Below are positions 1-9,844 of a stretch of DNA of 64,000 nucleotides, in pieces. Origin of the DNA: Roseimaritima ulvae. GTDB lineage: Bacteria; Planctomycetota; Planctomycetia; Pirellulales; Pirellulaceae. Made by a program: the position numbers and the translations under genes. The notes below the pieces were generated by a model. That model searched no databases, was not told where the DNA came from, and saw only the letters and a program-made list of their open reading frames with translations. Positions within the stretch are counted from its first letter, which is position 1. Each line of letters begins with the position of its first letter. Location: positions 8,148,516 to 8,212,515 of the forward strand of contig NZ_CP042914.1 in the NCBI RefSeq assembly GCF_008065135.1. Direction: 5' to 3'.

Positions 1-1520
1 GCAAATTTGGCGGCACCGGTTTGGGACTGTCGATTTCCAAACAGCTGGTGGCCATGATGCACGGCCGCATCTGGGCCGAAAGCACCGAAGGCATCGGAAC
101 CACGTTCCACTTCACCGCCAAATTCGATGTCCAAGATCCGGCCACGATTCCGGTCGCCGCGGAACTGAGTGAGCTGCAAGGTTTGAAAGTCTTGGTGGTC
201 GACGATAATACGACAAACCTCAAAATCCTGAACGAGATGCTGACGCACTGGGGACTGGTGCCGACCATCGTCGATAGCCCGCGAGCGGCGATGGAGTTGT
301 TGGCCGGCGATCCATCGGGATCGCCCTACCAGTTAATTTTGTCCGACGTCAACATGCCGGGCATGGACGGGTTTGACTTCCTGACCTGGGTCCGCGCCCA
401 ACCCCAGCTGCAAAAGATCACGGCCATGATGCTGACCTCGTCGCGGAGCAGTGGCGATTCGGCGCGTGCCAAAGCGATCAACGTGGCGGCCCTGTTGACC
501 AAGCCCATCAAACAATCGCAACTGCTGGAAGAGATCGGTACGGCGATAGGAGCCAGCGGCGCGCTGCGGCCCAAGTCGCCGCTTGCCGATGACGACGATG
601 GCTCGGGCCTGGGACCCTTTCACATCCTGTTGGCCGAAGATCATCCGCCCAACCAACAGCTGGCCGTCCGGCTATTGGAACGACGGGGACACAGCGTGGT
701 GGTTGCCAACAATGGTCGCGAAGCCATTGAAGTGCTCAAACGCGAGCGTTTTGACTTGTTGCTGACCGACATCCAAATGCCCGAAATGGACGGGTTTGCC
801 GCGACCAAAGCGATCCGCGAATCGGAAGCGGACAGCGAACAACATCTGCCGATCATCGCCATGACGGCTCACGCCATGAAAGGTGATGCCCAACGTTGCC
901 TCGATGGCGGCATGGACGGCTACGTCTCCAAACCGGTGCGACGCAAGGCGCTGTACGCCGCGATCGAAGACGTCATGCAGAAGGCGATGGCCCATCCGCC
1001 CGCCAACGCCTCCACCCCGCCCGAACCGCAAAGCGAAACCGACGAGCCCGCGGCCGCCGAGAATACCGACGCCCCACAAGCTTCCCAGCACAATGCTGCA
1101 AGTGAAGCGGATGCCGGGAGCGAACCAGATGCCAGTAGTACAGCGGATGCTCCGGCCGTCGCCGAGGTGGATGTTGCCGAAGTGCTGGACGAAGAAGAAT
1201 TGAATGCGGAATACGAAGACGACGAAGAACTGCTGGCCGAAATGATTCAGTCTTTCTTTCAGCTTGTCCCCAAGTTGATCGCGGAGTTGGAGACGGCGAT
1301 TGAGCAGAACGATGCGACCACCGTGTGCGAAAGAGCGCATACGCTCAAAGGTGGCAGCGGCAACTTCTTCGCCAAAGCCGCCTTTGATTCCGCGTTGGCA
1401 CTGGAACAGATGGGCAAAGACAACAACTTGACCGACGCCGCCGACGCCTGCCGTCAACTTCGCGACGATCTGGCGCGTTTGGAAACTGAACTGCAACGCT
1501 GCGTCCAGCAACAAAATTAA
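1..1520 (+). CDS. Hybrid sensor histidine kinase, 3' part (5' end outside window)
   Basis: The reading frame is open from the first full codon (base 3), so the gene starts upstream. The visible part begins in the ATPase G2 box ([16 protein letters not shown]). A first receiver domain follows, with a DD pair at LVVDDN and phospho-acceptor Asp (SDVNMPG) at codon 345. A second receiver has Asp ([10 protein letters not shown]) at codon 768 and the conserved KP (SKPV). After an acidic Ala/Glu/Asp-rich linker comes an HPt domain with phospho-His in [12 protein letters not shown] at codon 1338. This order is that of BarA/GacS-type phosphorelay kinases. The sensor and the dimerisation domain are not visible. 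The gene lies 20 bp upstream of a response regulator with a phosphatase output, so the two probably form one signalling unit (inference). Confidence 0.93.
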   Translation, partial: KFGGTGLGLSISKQLVAMMHGRIWAESTEGIGTTFHFTAKFDVQDPATIPVAAELSELQGLKVLVVDDNTTNLKILNEMLTHWGLVPTIVDSPRAAMELLAGDPSGSPYQLILSDVNMPGMDGFDFLTWVRAQPQLQKITAMMLTSSRSSGDSARAKAINVAALLTKPIKQSQLLEEIGTAIGASGALRPKSPLADDDDGSGLGPFHILLAEDHPPNQQLAVRLLERRGHSVVVANNGREAIEVLKRERFDLLLTDIQMPEMDGFAATKAIRESEADSEQHLPIIAMTAHAMKGDAQRCLDGGMDGYVSKPVRRKALYAAIEDVMQKAMAHPPANASTPPEPQSETDEPAAAENTDAPQASQHNAASEADAGSEPDASSTADAPAVAEVDVAEVLDEEELNAEYEDDEELLAEMIQSFFQLVPKLIAELETAIEQNDATTVCERAHTLKGGSGNFFAKAAFDSALALEQMGKDNNLTDAADACRQLRDDLARLETELQRCVQQQN

Positions 1521-1540
1521 TCTTACTCGGGAACCTATCA

Positions 1541-2707
1541 TTGAACGTACTGATTGCTGAAGACGAATCGGCGACCCGCATGCGGCTGCAGAGGAATCTG
1601 GAGAAACTGGGATTTCAGGCAACGTCCGCCGCTAACGGCGCGGAAGCATGGAAGCTGTTTCAGGAGGGCGACTTTCCCTTGGTGTTGACCGATTGGATGA
1701 TGCCGGAGATGGATGGCCTGGAACTGGTGCGCAAAATCCGCGCGGCCGGTCAGCAGCAATACACCTACGTCATCATGCTGACGTCCAAGAGTGAGAAGAG
1801 CGAAATCGTGGAAGGCATGGAAGCCGGCGCGGACGATTTTGTCACCAAGCCGTTTGACCGCAATGAGCTGCGAGTGCGGGTGCGGGCCGGTCAGCGGATC
1901 ATGGAGCTGGAGCAGGCGTTGTCGCTGCAGAACCAACGCATGAAGACGGACTTGGATGCCGCCGCCGAGTTGCAGGCTTCACTGCTGCCCTCGCATACGC
2001 CCGACGTCGAAGGGGTTACTTTTGGGTGGTCGTTTCGGCCCTGCGACGAATTGGCCGGAGACATTCTGGGCGTGTTCAAACTGGGCGATGATCGCGTGGG
2101 CTTTTACGTCGCGGACGTCAGCGGACACGGCGTGGCGGCGTCCTTGTTGTCGGTCAGCATCAGCCGCATGATGGACGCCACGCCTTCGCCGACGTCGCTG
2201 TTGTACGAAGCCGCAGCCGGCAACGGGGCGTTGAATATCCGCCCGGCCTGCGAGGTGCTGCGTGAGCTGAATCGGCGGTTTCAAATCGAGGAATGCGGCG
2301 GCAAGTTCTTTTCGATGGCCTACGGCATTCTCGATCCACACACCCGAAAGCTGCAACTGGCCTCGGCCGGTCATCCACCGGTGATCCGGGTATCCGCCGA
2401 CCGCGTCGCCGCTCCGCTGGAAGCCGAAGGCATGTTGATCGGCGTGATCGACGATTACGAATTCGAGGACTGTGAAATCCAACTGGACGCGGGCGATCGG
2501 CTGGTCGCCTATTCCGACGGCGTCGTCGAACAACTCGACTCCCATGACGAAGAGTTCAGCGAGCAGCGACTGGGCCAGCAATTAGCGGAAACGCGCTCTC
2601 TGTCGCTGCAGGACGCGATCGCCAAACTGGAAGCGTCGGTGGTGGACTGGAGCCACGAGGGACGGCTGAACGACGACCTCTCGATCCTGGCCATGGACCT
2701 GAGCTGA
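1541..2707 (+). CDS. Response regulator with SpoIIE/RsbU-type PP2C phosphatase output
   Basis: 388 residues from a TTG start, with no better ATG nearby. The receiver domain (about 1-120) has acidic ED at 7-8, phospho-acceptor D51 (TDWMMPEMDG) and K103 (TKPF). A helical linker (120-145) follows, then a PP2C/SpoIIE domain (about 145-388) with AGD near 174, DVSGHG at 192-197 and a C-terminal NDDLSIL motif. Proteins of this architecture dephosphorylate anti-sigma-factor antagonists (RsbV/SpoIIAA-like) when the receiver is phosphorylated. That partner-switching role is family knowledge; no antagonist or RsbW-type gene is visible here. It is probably co-transcribed with the preceding hybrid kinase, whose HPt could feed this receiver. 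Confidence 0.93.
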   Translation: MNVLIAEDESATRMRLQRNLEKLGFQATSAANGAEAWKLFQEGDFPLVLTDWMMPEMDGLELVRKIRAAGQQQYTYVIMLTSKSEKSEIVEGMEAGADDFVTKPFDRNELRVRVRAGQRIMELEQALSLQNQRMKTDLDAAAELQASLLPSHTPDVEGVTFGWSFRPCDELAGDILGVFKLGDDRVGFYVADVSGHGVAASLLSVSISRMMDATPSPTSLLYEAAAGNGALNIRPACEVLRELNRRFQIEECGGKFFSMAYGILDPHTRKLQLASAGHPPVIRVSADRVAAPLEAEGMLIGVIDDYEFEDCEIQLDAGDRLVAYSDGVVEQLDSHDEEFSEQRLGQQLAETRSLSLQDAIAKLEASVVDWSHEGRLNDDLSILAMDLS

Positions 2708-2800
2708 GCATCCTGGCAAAACGACTCGAAGGATTCACCCGGCGGCAACTTGCACAACGCCCACCAACCCTTGGAACGCGGCGGTTCCACCATTCCTCCG

Positions 2801-3685
2801 CTAGTTGCCAAACAACTTATTCGCGGGCGTGGCGATGCGGACGATTTCGGCATCGCGATCGGCGCCCAACTGATAGATATCGCCCGGTCCCTGATCGGGA
2901 TAATCAAACACGACGCTGACGTGCATGCCGCTGGTGTGTTGGTCTTGCCAGCGAAGGATTCGCCCCGATGCGTCAGCGGTTTGGATCGTGGTGGTCCAAC
3001 CCACATCGGGCGTCCGGCGACTTCGCACACGATAGGAGTATTGCGTGATGCCCCCACGTTCGCCGTCCAGCCGTGACGTCTGGACATCGCTGACATCATG
3101 TCCCGGAAACAGGCTTTGCAGACTTTGGTTTTGGTCCTGATCGTGCAGTAGGGCGTATACGAACTGACGGCCCCAACCTTCCCTGCCGGCATCGGCTTCC
3201 CATTGAAAGATCTTGTTCGGTCCCGCCGCGTAGCTGAACTGTTGCCCTTGCTGGTAATCGACGAAGTGCATCATCTGCGGCGAGCGAAAGGCCACGATTC
3301 GTTCGGCCGGACTGCACCAGGATTCGGCGACGGTGGTTTGTTGTTGATGTTCAATGGTGGTCAAACCGTGAATCCACCCGGCCTCTCGGGTAACCATCAA
3401 GGACCGTTGCAGCCCCGCCTCGGCAGCCCCGGAAAAGGGGCGGAGCAACAAGCCGACGAGCAACGCCGCGGCGGCGATGGAGGCCAGCGAGAGGGGAAGG
3501 CGAAATCGCAATCGACGCCGACCGCTGGGCGTGTCGAGATGCTGGGGACGGCTATCCGCGTTGATCTGGCCGGCAAGCCGACGTCGCAGTTGTTCGACGT
3601 GTTGCGGCGAAGGTTCCACGGCGTCGACATCAAAAGCGGCGGCGATGCGTTCGTCGTTCAAGAATTCATCACTTGAGTGTTTCAT
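2801..3685 (-). CDS. Membrane-anchored anti-sigma factor candidate
   Basis: 294 residues if started at the ATG whose last two bases overlap the sigma-factor stop (ATGA). A frame five codons longer exists but is less likely. The N-terminal about 55 residues are cytoplasmic-like and charged. One transmembrane segment lies at about 62-82 (LPLSLASIAAAALLVGLLL), followed by a roughly 200-residue extracytoplasmic part without cysteine-motif or repeat signatures that I recognise. Position directly after an ECF-type sigma gene with ATGA coupling, together with single-span topology, is what anti-sigma factors show; no zinc-binding HxxxCxxC motif is present. The assignment rests on context, not on a recognised anti-sigma domain. 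Confidence 0.65.
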   Translation of the reverse strand: MKHSSDEFLNDERIAAAFDVDAVEPSPQHVEQLRRRLAGQINADSRPQHLDTPSGRRRLRFRLPLSLASIAAAALLVGLLLRPFSGAAEAGLQRSLMVTREAGWIHGLTTIEHQQQTTVAESWCSPAERIVAFRSPQMMHFVDYQQGQQFSYAAGPNKIFQWEADAGREGWGRQFVYALLHDQDQNQSLQSLFPGHDVSDVQTSRLDGERGGITQYSYRVRSRRTPDVGWTTTIQTADASGRILRWQDQHTSGMHVSVVFDYPDQGPGDIYQLGADRDAEIVRIATPANKLFGN

Positions 3686-4236
3686 GGTTCGTCTTTCCAC
3701 TCGCTAACCAACTCACGCAATCGCGCGCGGGCACGTGACAGCGTGGATTCAATCGCTTTGGGGGTTCTGTCCATTTGGTCGGCGATCTGTTGGACGGTCA
3801 GACCGACGTGGTATTTCTGTCGCAGCACGTACTGCCAATGTTCGGGCAACGATTCGATGGCCGCCCGCAACCACATGGCCCGCTCGTGCGCCGGCGATGG
3901 TCCATCGTCCGCGAAACTCAAATCGGGCATGTCGCCACCCGCCCCGACAAACACGACTCGATTGGCATAGTGTTTACGCAGATACGTCAGGCCTTTATGG
4001 CGAGCGATTCCCAGCACCCAATCCACGGCCGTTCCCCGCGTCGCATCCAACCGCTCGATCGACTGCAGGGCCGACAGCCAAACGTCCTGATTCAGTTCTT
4101 CCAAAACACTCTGCTTGGCACCGGTCAGGTGATACAACACGCGGTAGGTTCGGCGACAGGCCGACGAGTACAGCGCATCCCAAGCCTGATGGTCCCCCAC
4201 CCGCAGGCGTTGCACATCAATCAACTCATCGGTCAC
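3682..4236 (-). CDS. ECF-type RNA polymerase sigma factor
   Basis: 184 residues from a GTG start; no ATG is available upstream of region 2. Region 2 spans about 15-90 (WDALYSSACRRTYRVLYHLTG to GIARHKGLTYLRKHY). Region 4 is at about 125-180, with the helix-turn-helix LTVQQIADQMDRTPKAIES followed by RARARLRELV. There is no region 3, as expected for group 4 sigma factors. The stop codon overlaps the ATG of the following single-span membrane protein, which is the usual sigma/anti-sigma arrangement. Its regulon cannot be read from this sequence. Confidence 0.9.
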   Translation of the reverse strand: MTDELIDVQRLRVGDHQAWDALYSSACRRTYRVLYHLTGAKQSVLEELNQDVWLSALQSIERLDATRGTAVDWVLGIARHKGLTYLRKHYANRVVFVGAGGDMPDLSFADDGPSPAHERAMWLRAAIESLPEHWQYVLRQKYHVGLTVQQIADQMDRTPKAIESTLSRARARLRELVSEWKDEP

Positions 4237-4310
4237 GTGGCGACTCGGTGTCTATGGAATCGGTATTCAGCTCATTTACTCCTTCATCCTTGCCGAAACG
4301 GTGGCCGAAA

Positions 4311-7300
4311 TCAAAGGCTTTGCAGGTAGGCGATCAAGCTGGCCAGTTCGCGCGGGGCCAGACTGCCGACCAAGCCCTCCGGCATCGCGGATGTAGGTCG
4401 ACGCGAGCGTTGTTCAATCTGATCACGCGCAATCCGATGCGACACGCCACGACTATCTCGCACGACGATCTGTTTGCCCGATTCGCTGGTCACGAAACCG
4501 CTGACGATCTGTCCCGAGTCCAACAGAAAAGATTGCGTTTCGTAACCCTGGGCGATTTTTTGGCTGGGCTGGAGAATCGACTCGATCAATTCGGCACTCC
4601 GGTAGCGTTTGCCAATATCCGCCAAATGCGGTCCCACCGGTTGTTGTCCGGCAGCCGAAGTGTGACAGGCCGAGCACGAGTGCGAGCGAAACAGCGACGC
4701 CCCCACGGTCACCTCGCCCTGGGCGGCAAGCGTCCTGGTCAAAGCCTCTTTGTATTGCAGATTTCCGATTTGATTGGGATCGCTGGGGTCCACCGCCGCG
4801 ATCGTGATCGGCTGGTTGGCTCCATCGTCGACTCCCGAATCTGGCGTTGGCAGGCCGTCAAGCTCCACCTGATGTCGTTGCAGTTCTTCCAGCAAGCGGT
4901 TGGCGGTGTCGGGGTCGGCCGCAGCGATGGCCGCCGCCAGCACTTCAGCGATCCGCGGACTCTGTGACCAGGTCTGCGGATCATAGAAGGGACCGGTGGT
5001 GTCGGGGCGAATTCCCCACCACGAACCGTCGTAGGGTGTTTCTCGCTGGTACAACCGAATCAAGGTCACCAACAGGTCCAGACGTTGATCGGCAGCGTGT
5101 TCCCGTTCCAGTTGCGTCACCAAGCCATCGACGACCACCGGCGTGTGCATCGACCGCAGTGCCCGCAACGCGGCGGTTCGCTGCGGCGTGTCGAGCGCCT
5201 CCAAGCACGCCTCGGCGGCCTCCAGTTCGATCAACGCCCGCAAGGCCAGGTGAGGAATGACTTGTTCGGCATTGGGTGCGGCTGGATCGGGGCGTTGTGA
5301 ATCGGCTTGGCGAGCCAGCGTGAGGATGGGTTTGGCCGCCGCCGTATCGCCCAGTCGGCCGAGTGCGATCAACGTCTGGGCTCGCACCCGCGGAGAGTCA
5401 TCGGACAAAAACGGGATGAAGAAATCGGCGTCGAGTCCATCGAGTTGGGTTTTGCGATCGGTTAGGGCGCGAATCGCAAATTCACGGATATCGGGGTCCG
5501 TGGTGAGGGTCCGCAAAAAGTCGTGGGAGGCCGCGCCCTGGATCTGTTTGACCGCGAACAAGGCCGCCACGCGTCCGTTGATGGAAAGCGTGCGATCGAG
5601 GCAGGCGGTTCGGAGCGCGGCGACCACGTGGGACCCGCGCCGCAACAATTCCCCTTGCACATGAAAACGTACCACCGCGTTGGGTGAACGCAGCGCAGCA
5701 ACAAGTTCGGCATCGGAGGCCTTGGCCAGATCCGGCAAACGGCGAGGTTCCGCAGCGGTGGGCGTCACGCGCGCCACAAACCCAACATGGGGTCCCACGT
5801 GCACCGAAGCTTCGCCACGCCACCAACTGGCCACATACAGGTTTCCCTGGGCGTCTAAATCCATCCCCGTGGCGCGAGGGATTGTTGCAAAGGCTTGCTG
5901 GGTTAGCTGAAAAGTGGCTCCGTCGGCTTGCAATGGATGATGGAATACCGCACTACGTCCCCAGTCGCCGGTGAACAAGGCATGATTATGACTCGGCGGC
6001 CAGGACTCGTCTTCGATATACAGGCTGCCCGTACCGCCCCCGTTTCCAAACGTCCCCAAGGTAGGCATGATCTCGTCGGAAAAATTCGCAAACAGGCGTG
6101 GATAGCCGTACTCCGCGCTTGGAAACAGCTGACTGACACGCGTATCCCATCCCGCGCCGTCGTTGGTATTGTCGCGGGTGAACATGTTCAGTTGCGGGTC
6201 GATGGCAATGTCAAAGGGATTTCGCAACCCGCTGGAAACCAGTTCCAATTCGGTGCCATCCGGTCGAACACGCAGGATGCCGCCGCCGCGAAGCACAACG
6301 CTCGAGCCATCGACGCCTTCGGCCCGAGGCACACCGTAATCCCCGTCGCCGATATACAGCCAACCATCGATGCCCATGCGGACTCCATTGGTGGTGTGGT
6401 CGCCGCCCCGCGTATTAAGCTGTTCCGAAGTCAGCCCGCGCACCAGTTGTTGCCTGCGGTCCGCCACGCCATCTCCGTCCTCGTCGTGAAAGACGGATAG
6501 GTAGGGAGGATGCGAAACCCACACCGCCCCACCGCGATAGACAACGCCACGGACGTGGTCGACGCGGCAGAACGTGGTCACTCGGTCCATCACACCGTCA
6601 TGGTCATCGTCAACGCATCGCAGCACTTTGCCGCCATCGGGATCCGTTCCCAGCGAACCCTGCTCATCGCTGGCCACATAGATCGCACCAGAGGGTTCGG
6701 CCGCGATGGCCACGGGATAGTTGACTTGCGGGGAACGAGCAAAAAGCGTTGCTTCGAAGCCTGCGGGCACTCGCACTTGCTCACGAAATTCGGCGTCGGT
6801 AATCGCGGCTTCGGCTCCCGTCCGGCGACCACCGCCGCCGCCGCCCCCAATACCTCCAAAACCTCCGAAGCCACCAAAGTTTGGCAGGTTGGGCGTAAAG
6901 CCCTGATGCGTGCCGGCCAGTTGGTCGGTGATCGATTGATGGCGTTTGGCGACAAAGGTCCGCGGATCCAAAGTCGCTCCTGCCGCGGGCGGGGCGAACG
7001 GCCCGTTGCCACCGAAGGCCTGCGCCATGGTTTGCCGTCGCGCCTCGTCCGCCGCGACCTCGCGCTGGCGGGCGTCCGCCGACGCGGATTCGATGGTAGT
7101 GATCGCGGTCGCCATTGGCTGCGGTTCGAAAAACCCGTCACGGGCCTGGCCCATGATCGCCAAGTACCGCTCGCGGTGCTCATCGATAGCCAGCAGCCGA
7201 TCCACCAGAGGGCACTCACCGGCATAGGGCCGCAGCAGCCGGACGTCCGCCAACTGTGTGGGGCTGCCGGACAGCACCGCGCCCCCCAGCGCGGTTTCCA

Positions 7301-8306
7301 GCTGTGCGGCAACGATGTGGAATTTGCCCTCCGCGTCCAGACAAAAAATGTCGTTTGCGCCGAGAGTCGACATGCCCGTGAGATTGCTGGTCAGGCAGTT
7401 GGCGGCGAGATACCTCAGCAGCGACTCGACGTCGATAAAGCCGTCGACCTGTTCAGCAAACTCTCGATCGCTCGATTCGCTGATCCAGCGAGTAAACGCC
7501 ATGATGCGACGCTGCTGCTGCTGGCTGGGCACCCCGTGGGTACGGAACATTGGTGCGTACGCCGACCAATTTTCACCGGCGAAGCGAATGGTTCCCAACC
7601 CATTGGTCTGCATACGCAACGACGTTTCAGCAATGTGGTGACGAGTGAGAAAATGCTCGTCGACGGCTTCCGCAACGGTATACAACCCAATCAAATCGGC
7701 CTGTTGGTCTCCCACCACCAAACTCAGCTCGGCATGCGCGGTGCGGGTGACGGTGGCCTGCAGCGAAGCGAACACGTGAGCGGCCAAACGTTCCCGCATC
7801 AGCGTTGGATCGAATTGCATGGTATGCAAACGAAACCGGCGGACGCCCTGAATTTCGTGCCCTTGTAGCAGTTCCACAAACATCGGGCGTTTGGAACTTT
7901 GCGCGGCCATCAAATAAGTAAAATCCCCGTCATAACGAATTCGACAAGGAATGTTGGTATGGGTTTCGCCGGCCATGGTGCAATCCACGGTGCCCTGGAC
8001 CCAGGGAAACCGGACGCCAAACAGATTGGTTACCGATGCGCGGTCCGCCGTCGAGGAGCGTTGATTTGGTGATGGAGCTGGAGCGCCAAAACCCTGCTGC
8101 GGGGCGACCGGTTGGAGCGACAAGAAGGCTTGTTCGCTGAGTCGCACTTGCAGCTGCCAGACGCGATGGTCCAGCTGACCGGCCACCGCGTCGGTCGTAT
8201 CTTGTCCCAGACTTGGACCGGCCGTGCTTAACGCCAGCCCAATCACCACCAGCCAAACCACTACCTGGGCGGACCAGCCTGAATCATACGTTCGATGCAC
8301 AGCCAT
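4311..8306 (-). CDS. Secreted CotH-like / beta-propeller / HEAT / PVC-type cytochrome c fusion protein
   Basis: 1331 residues from the ATG at 8306; a second ATG lies one codon upstream and an AAGGA precedes both. A signal peptide (VVVWLVVIGLALSTAGPSLGQ) is followed by a CotH-kinase-like region (about 35-460) with GLYTVAEAVDEHFL and LVDRLLAIDEHRERYL. A glycine-rich linker lies near nt 6830-6870. A PQQ/NHL-type six-blade propeller (about 530-840, starting VPAGFEATLFA), HEAT-like helices (about 850-1100) and a C-terminal mono-heme domain with CSACH near nt 4660-4675 complete it. Such PVC cytochromes are thought to be periplasmic dehydrogenases, but substrates are unknown. The CotH part lacks the usual WDLDxTFG catalytic motif and reads AAQLETALG instead, so kinase activity is doubtful. 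The fusion itself is unusual. Confidence 0.88.
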   Translation of the reverse strand: MAVHRTYDSGWSAQVVVWLVVIGLALSTAGPSLGQDTTDAVAGQLDHRVWQLQVRLSEQAFLSLQPVAPQQGFGAPAPSPNQRSSTADRASVTNLFGVRFPWVQGTVDCTMAGETHTNIPCRIRYDGDFTYLMAAQSSKRPMFVELLQGHEIQGVRRFRLHTMQFDPTLMRERLAAHVFASLQATVTRTAHAELSLVVGDQQADLIGLYTVAEAVDEHFLTRHHIAETSLRMQTNGLGTIRFAGENWSAYAPMFRTHGVPSQQQQRRIMAFTRWISESSDREFAEQVDGFIDVESLLRYLAANCLTSNLTGMSTLGANDIFCLDAEGKFHIVAAQLETALGGAVLSGSPTQLADVRLLRPYAGECPLVDRLLAIDEHRERYLAIMGQARDGFFEPQPMATAITTIESASADARQREVAADEARRQTMAQAFGGNGPFAPPAAGATLDPRTFVAKRHQSITDQLAGTHQGFTPNLPNFGGFGGFGGIGGGGGGGRRTGAEAAITDAEFREQVRVPAGFEATLFARSPQVNYPVAIAAEPSGAIYVASDEQGSLGTDPDGGKVLRCVDDDHDGVMDRVTTFCRVDHVRGVVYRGGAVWVSHPPYLSVFHDEDGDGVADRRQQLVRGLTSEQLNTRGGDHTTNGVRMGIDGWLYIGDGDYGVPRAEGVDGSSVVLRGGGILRVRPDGTELELVSSGLRNPFDIAIDPQLNMFTRDNTNDGAGWDTRVSQLFPSAEYGYPRLFANFSDEIMPTLGTFGNGGGTGSLYIEDESWPPSHNHALFTGDWGRSAVFHHPLQADGATFQLTQQAFATIPRATGMDLDAQGNLYVASWWRGEASVHVGPHVGFVARVTPTAAEPRRLPDLAKASDAELVAALRSPNAVVRFHVQGELLRRGSHVVAALRTACLDRTLSINGRVAALFAVKQIQGAASHDFLRTLTTDPDIREFAIRALTDRKTQLDGLDADFFIPFLSDDSPRVRAQTLIALGRLGDTAAAKPILTLARQADSQRPDPAAPNAEQVIPHLALRALIELEAAEACLEALDTPQRTAALRALRSMHTPVVVDGLVTQLEREHAADQRLDLLVTLIRLYQRETPYDGSWWGIRPDTTGPFYDPQTWSQSPRIAEVLAAAIAAADPDTANRLLEELQRHQVELDGLPTPDSGVDDGANQPITIAAVDPSDPNQIGNLQYKEALTRTLAAQGEVTVGASLFRSHSCSACHTSAAGQQPVGPHLADIGKRYRSAELIESILQPSQKIAQGYETQSFLLDSGQIVSGFVTSESGKQIVVRDSRGVSHRIARDQIEQRSRRPTSAMPEGLVGSLAPRELASLIAYLQSL

Positions 8307-8496
8307 CATTTCCTTGCCATTGAGTCGCGTTGCACCGCAAACGCACCGCTGCGGCATTGTTCCATTCGCGGCACCATCGGCAATCCTTCGCGGAACCGCG
8401 ATTTATTTTTTCGCGAGCGAAGGATTAATGAGTCCAACGCGAATGTTTAGGAAACTGGCAAATAACACAGCGCGTCCTACTGGAGTCTCTACAAAG

Positions 8497-9762
8497 ATGA
8501 ACAGATTTAAACGTTGTCTGCGGACGGTGGCAGGTGTGCTGGGCATGCTCTTGCCGGCACTGGACTCGACCCTGCTTGCTCAGCAGATACCGCTGGTTTA
8601 CAGCGTGGAGCACAGCGGTGCGGACTTCCCCAAACCCGTGCTTCCGGACTTTGCTGAGTTGCCGGCGGTGCGTCCGTTGCCCGATCCGTTTGCATGGTCC
8701 GACGGCAGTGGGCGTTCGACAGAGTTCACCGATTGGGCGCGTCGTCGAGCCGAAATCAAGGCGGAAATCGAACGATACGGTATCGGCACCAAGCCGCCGC
8801 GACCGGAAAAGCTGAGCGCAAGCTTCGACGGTCGCCGCTTGACCGTAACGGCTACCCAAAACGGTGAGACGTTGACGCTTACCGCCCGCGTTCATCTGCC
8901 CCAGGGCGAGGGCCCCTTCCCGGCCGTGATTGGGATCGGTTTTGGCAGCGGCAGTGGCAGCTTGCCTGGGGACATTTTCCGCAGTCGAAACGTCGCCACT
9001 ATCGCTTTTGATTTCAACCAGGTGATGGCTCACCAGCAAACCCGCGGTTCGGAACCCATCAATCGACTGTATCCGGATCTGGAATACATCGGGGCTTACA
9101 GCGCCTGGCCGTGGGGCATCAGCCGGATCATCGACGGTTTGGAAATCGTTGCTGAAGATCTGCCGATCGACCGGGAACGTCTGGCCGTGACGGGGTGTTC
9201 TTTCGCCGGCAAGATGGCGTTGTTTGCCGGCGCTTTGGATGAACGCATCGCCCTGACCATCGCTCAAGAATCCGGCGGCGGAGGCGCCGCGGCGTGGCGA
9301 GTTTCCGAAACGCTGGGCAAAGTTGAAACGCTGGGCAAGACCAGCCGCGCATGGTTTATCAAAGACATGTTCATGTTCTCCTCAGCCGTGGAAAAACTAC
9401 CTTATGACCATCACGAACTGATGGCGTTGGTGGCCCCGCGAGCCCTGTTGGTGCTGGGCAATCCCGACTACAAGTGGCTGGCCGACGAGTCGGGATATGT
9501 GTCCTGTCGCGCCGCGCACGAAGTCTGGAAGACGTTTGGTGTCGCCGATCGTTTTGGGTTTTCGATCGTCGGTGGACATCAACACTGTCAGCTTCCCGAC
9601 AGCCAGCGGCCGGAAGTCGAAGCCTTTGTTGACAAATTTCTGCTGGGAAAATCCGACGTGGATACCTCGGTTACCAAACATCCCTTCGCCGACCTGGATT
9701 ATGAATCCTGGTACGACGGTTGGCTGACCGGAACGTCCACGTTTCCCAGTCAAACCGAATGA
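8497..9762 (+). CDS. CE15 (glucuronoyl esterase)-like secreted hydrolase
   Basis: 421 residues from the ATG at 8497. The frame is open further upstream, but only this start gives a signal peptide (LRTVAGVLGMLLPALDSTLLAQ). It has an alpha/beta-hydrolase fold with nucleophile elbow GCSFAGK (S235), the QESGGGG segment typical of CE15, the APRALLVLGNPDYKWL strand, and catalytic His in GGHQHC (361-363). CE15 enzymes cleave the ester between lignin alcohols and 4-O-methyl-glucuronate on xylan; other members may act on different uronate esters. It is divergent from the CotH/cytochrome fusion gene. The family call is strong, the substrate is not known. Confidence 0.85.
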   Translation: MNRFKRCLRTVAGVLGMLLPALDSTLLAQQIPLVYSVEHSGADFPKPVLPDFAELPAVRPLPDPFAWSDGSGRSTEFTDWARRRAEIKAEIERYGIGTKPPRPEKLSASFDGRRLTVTATQNGETLTLTARVHLPQGEGPFPAVIGIGFGSGSGSLPGDIFRSRNVATIAFDFNQVMAHQQTRGSEPINRLYPDLEYIGAYSAWPWGISRIIDGLEIVAEDLPIDRERLAVTGCSFAGKMALFAGALDERIALTIAQESGGGGAAAWRVSETLGKVETLGKTSRAWFIKDMFMFSSAVEKLPYDHHELMALVAPRALLVLGNPDYKWLADESGYVSCRAAHEVWKTFGVADRFGFSIVGGHQHCQLPDSQRPEVEAFVDKFLLGKSDVDTSVTKHPFADLDYESWYDGWLTGTSTFPSQTE

Positions 9763-9779
9763 TCTTTTGCCCCCAACGA

Positions 9780-9841
9780 GGCGAGCTCGTCGGGGGCGGG
9801 ATGCTACGGGTCACACGGCCCGGGGGACCATGCTACGGGTT
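9780..9841. repeat. Intergenic element of the ATGCTACGGG family
   Basis: Two imperfect copies of GGGxxxATGCTACGGGT lie 30 bp apart between convergent genes. The same core (CCATGCTAC next to CACGGGCC) recurs at 57816-57943. It probably is a dispersed repeat, perhaps also forming a hairpin between the two convergent transcripts. Confidence 0.55.
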
Positions 9842-9844
9842 GGC

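Noticed and set aside
672..1622. A 316-codon minus-strand frame opposite the hybrid kinase
   Set aside because: Its Phe/Gly-rich sequence is the complement of Asp/Glu/Ala-rich linkers and has no independent support.
6510..7868. A 452-codon plus-strand open frame opposite the CotH/cytochrome gene
   Set aside because: Antisense to a gene with clear domains; long shadow frames are expected in GC-rich DNA.
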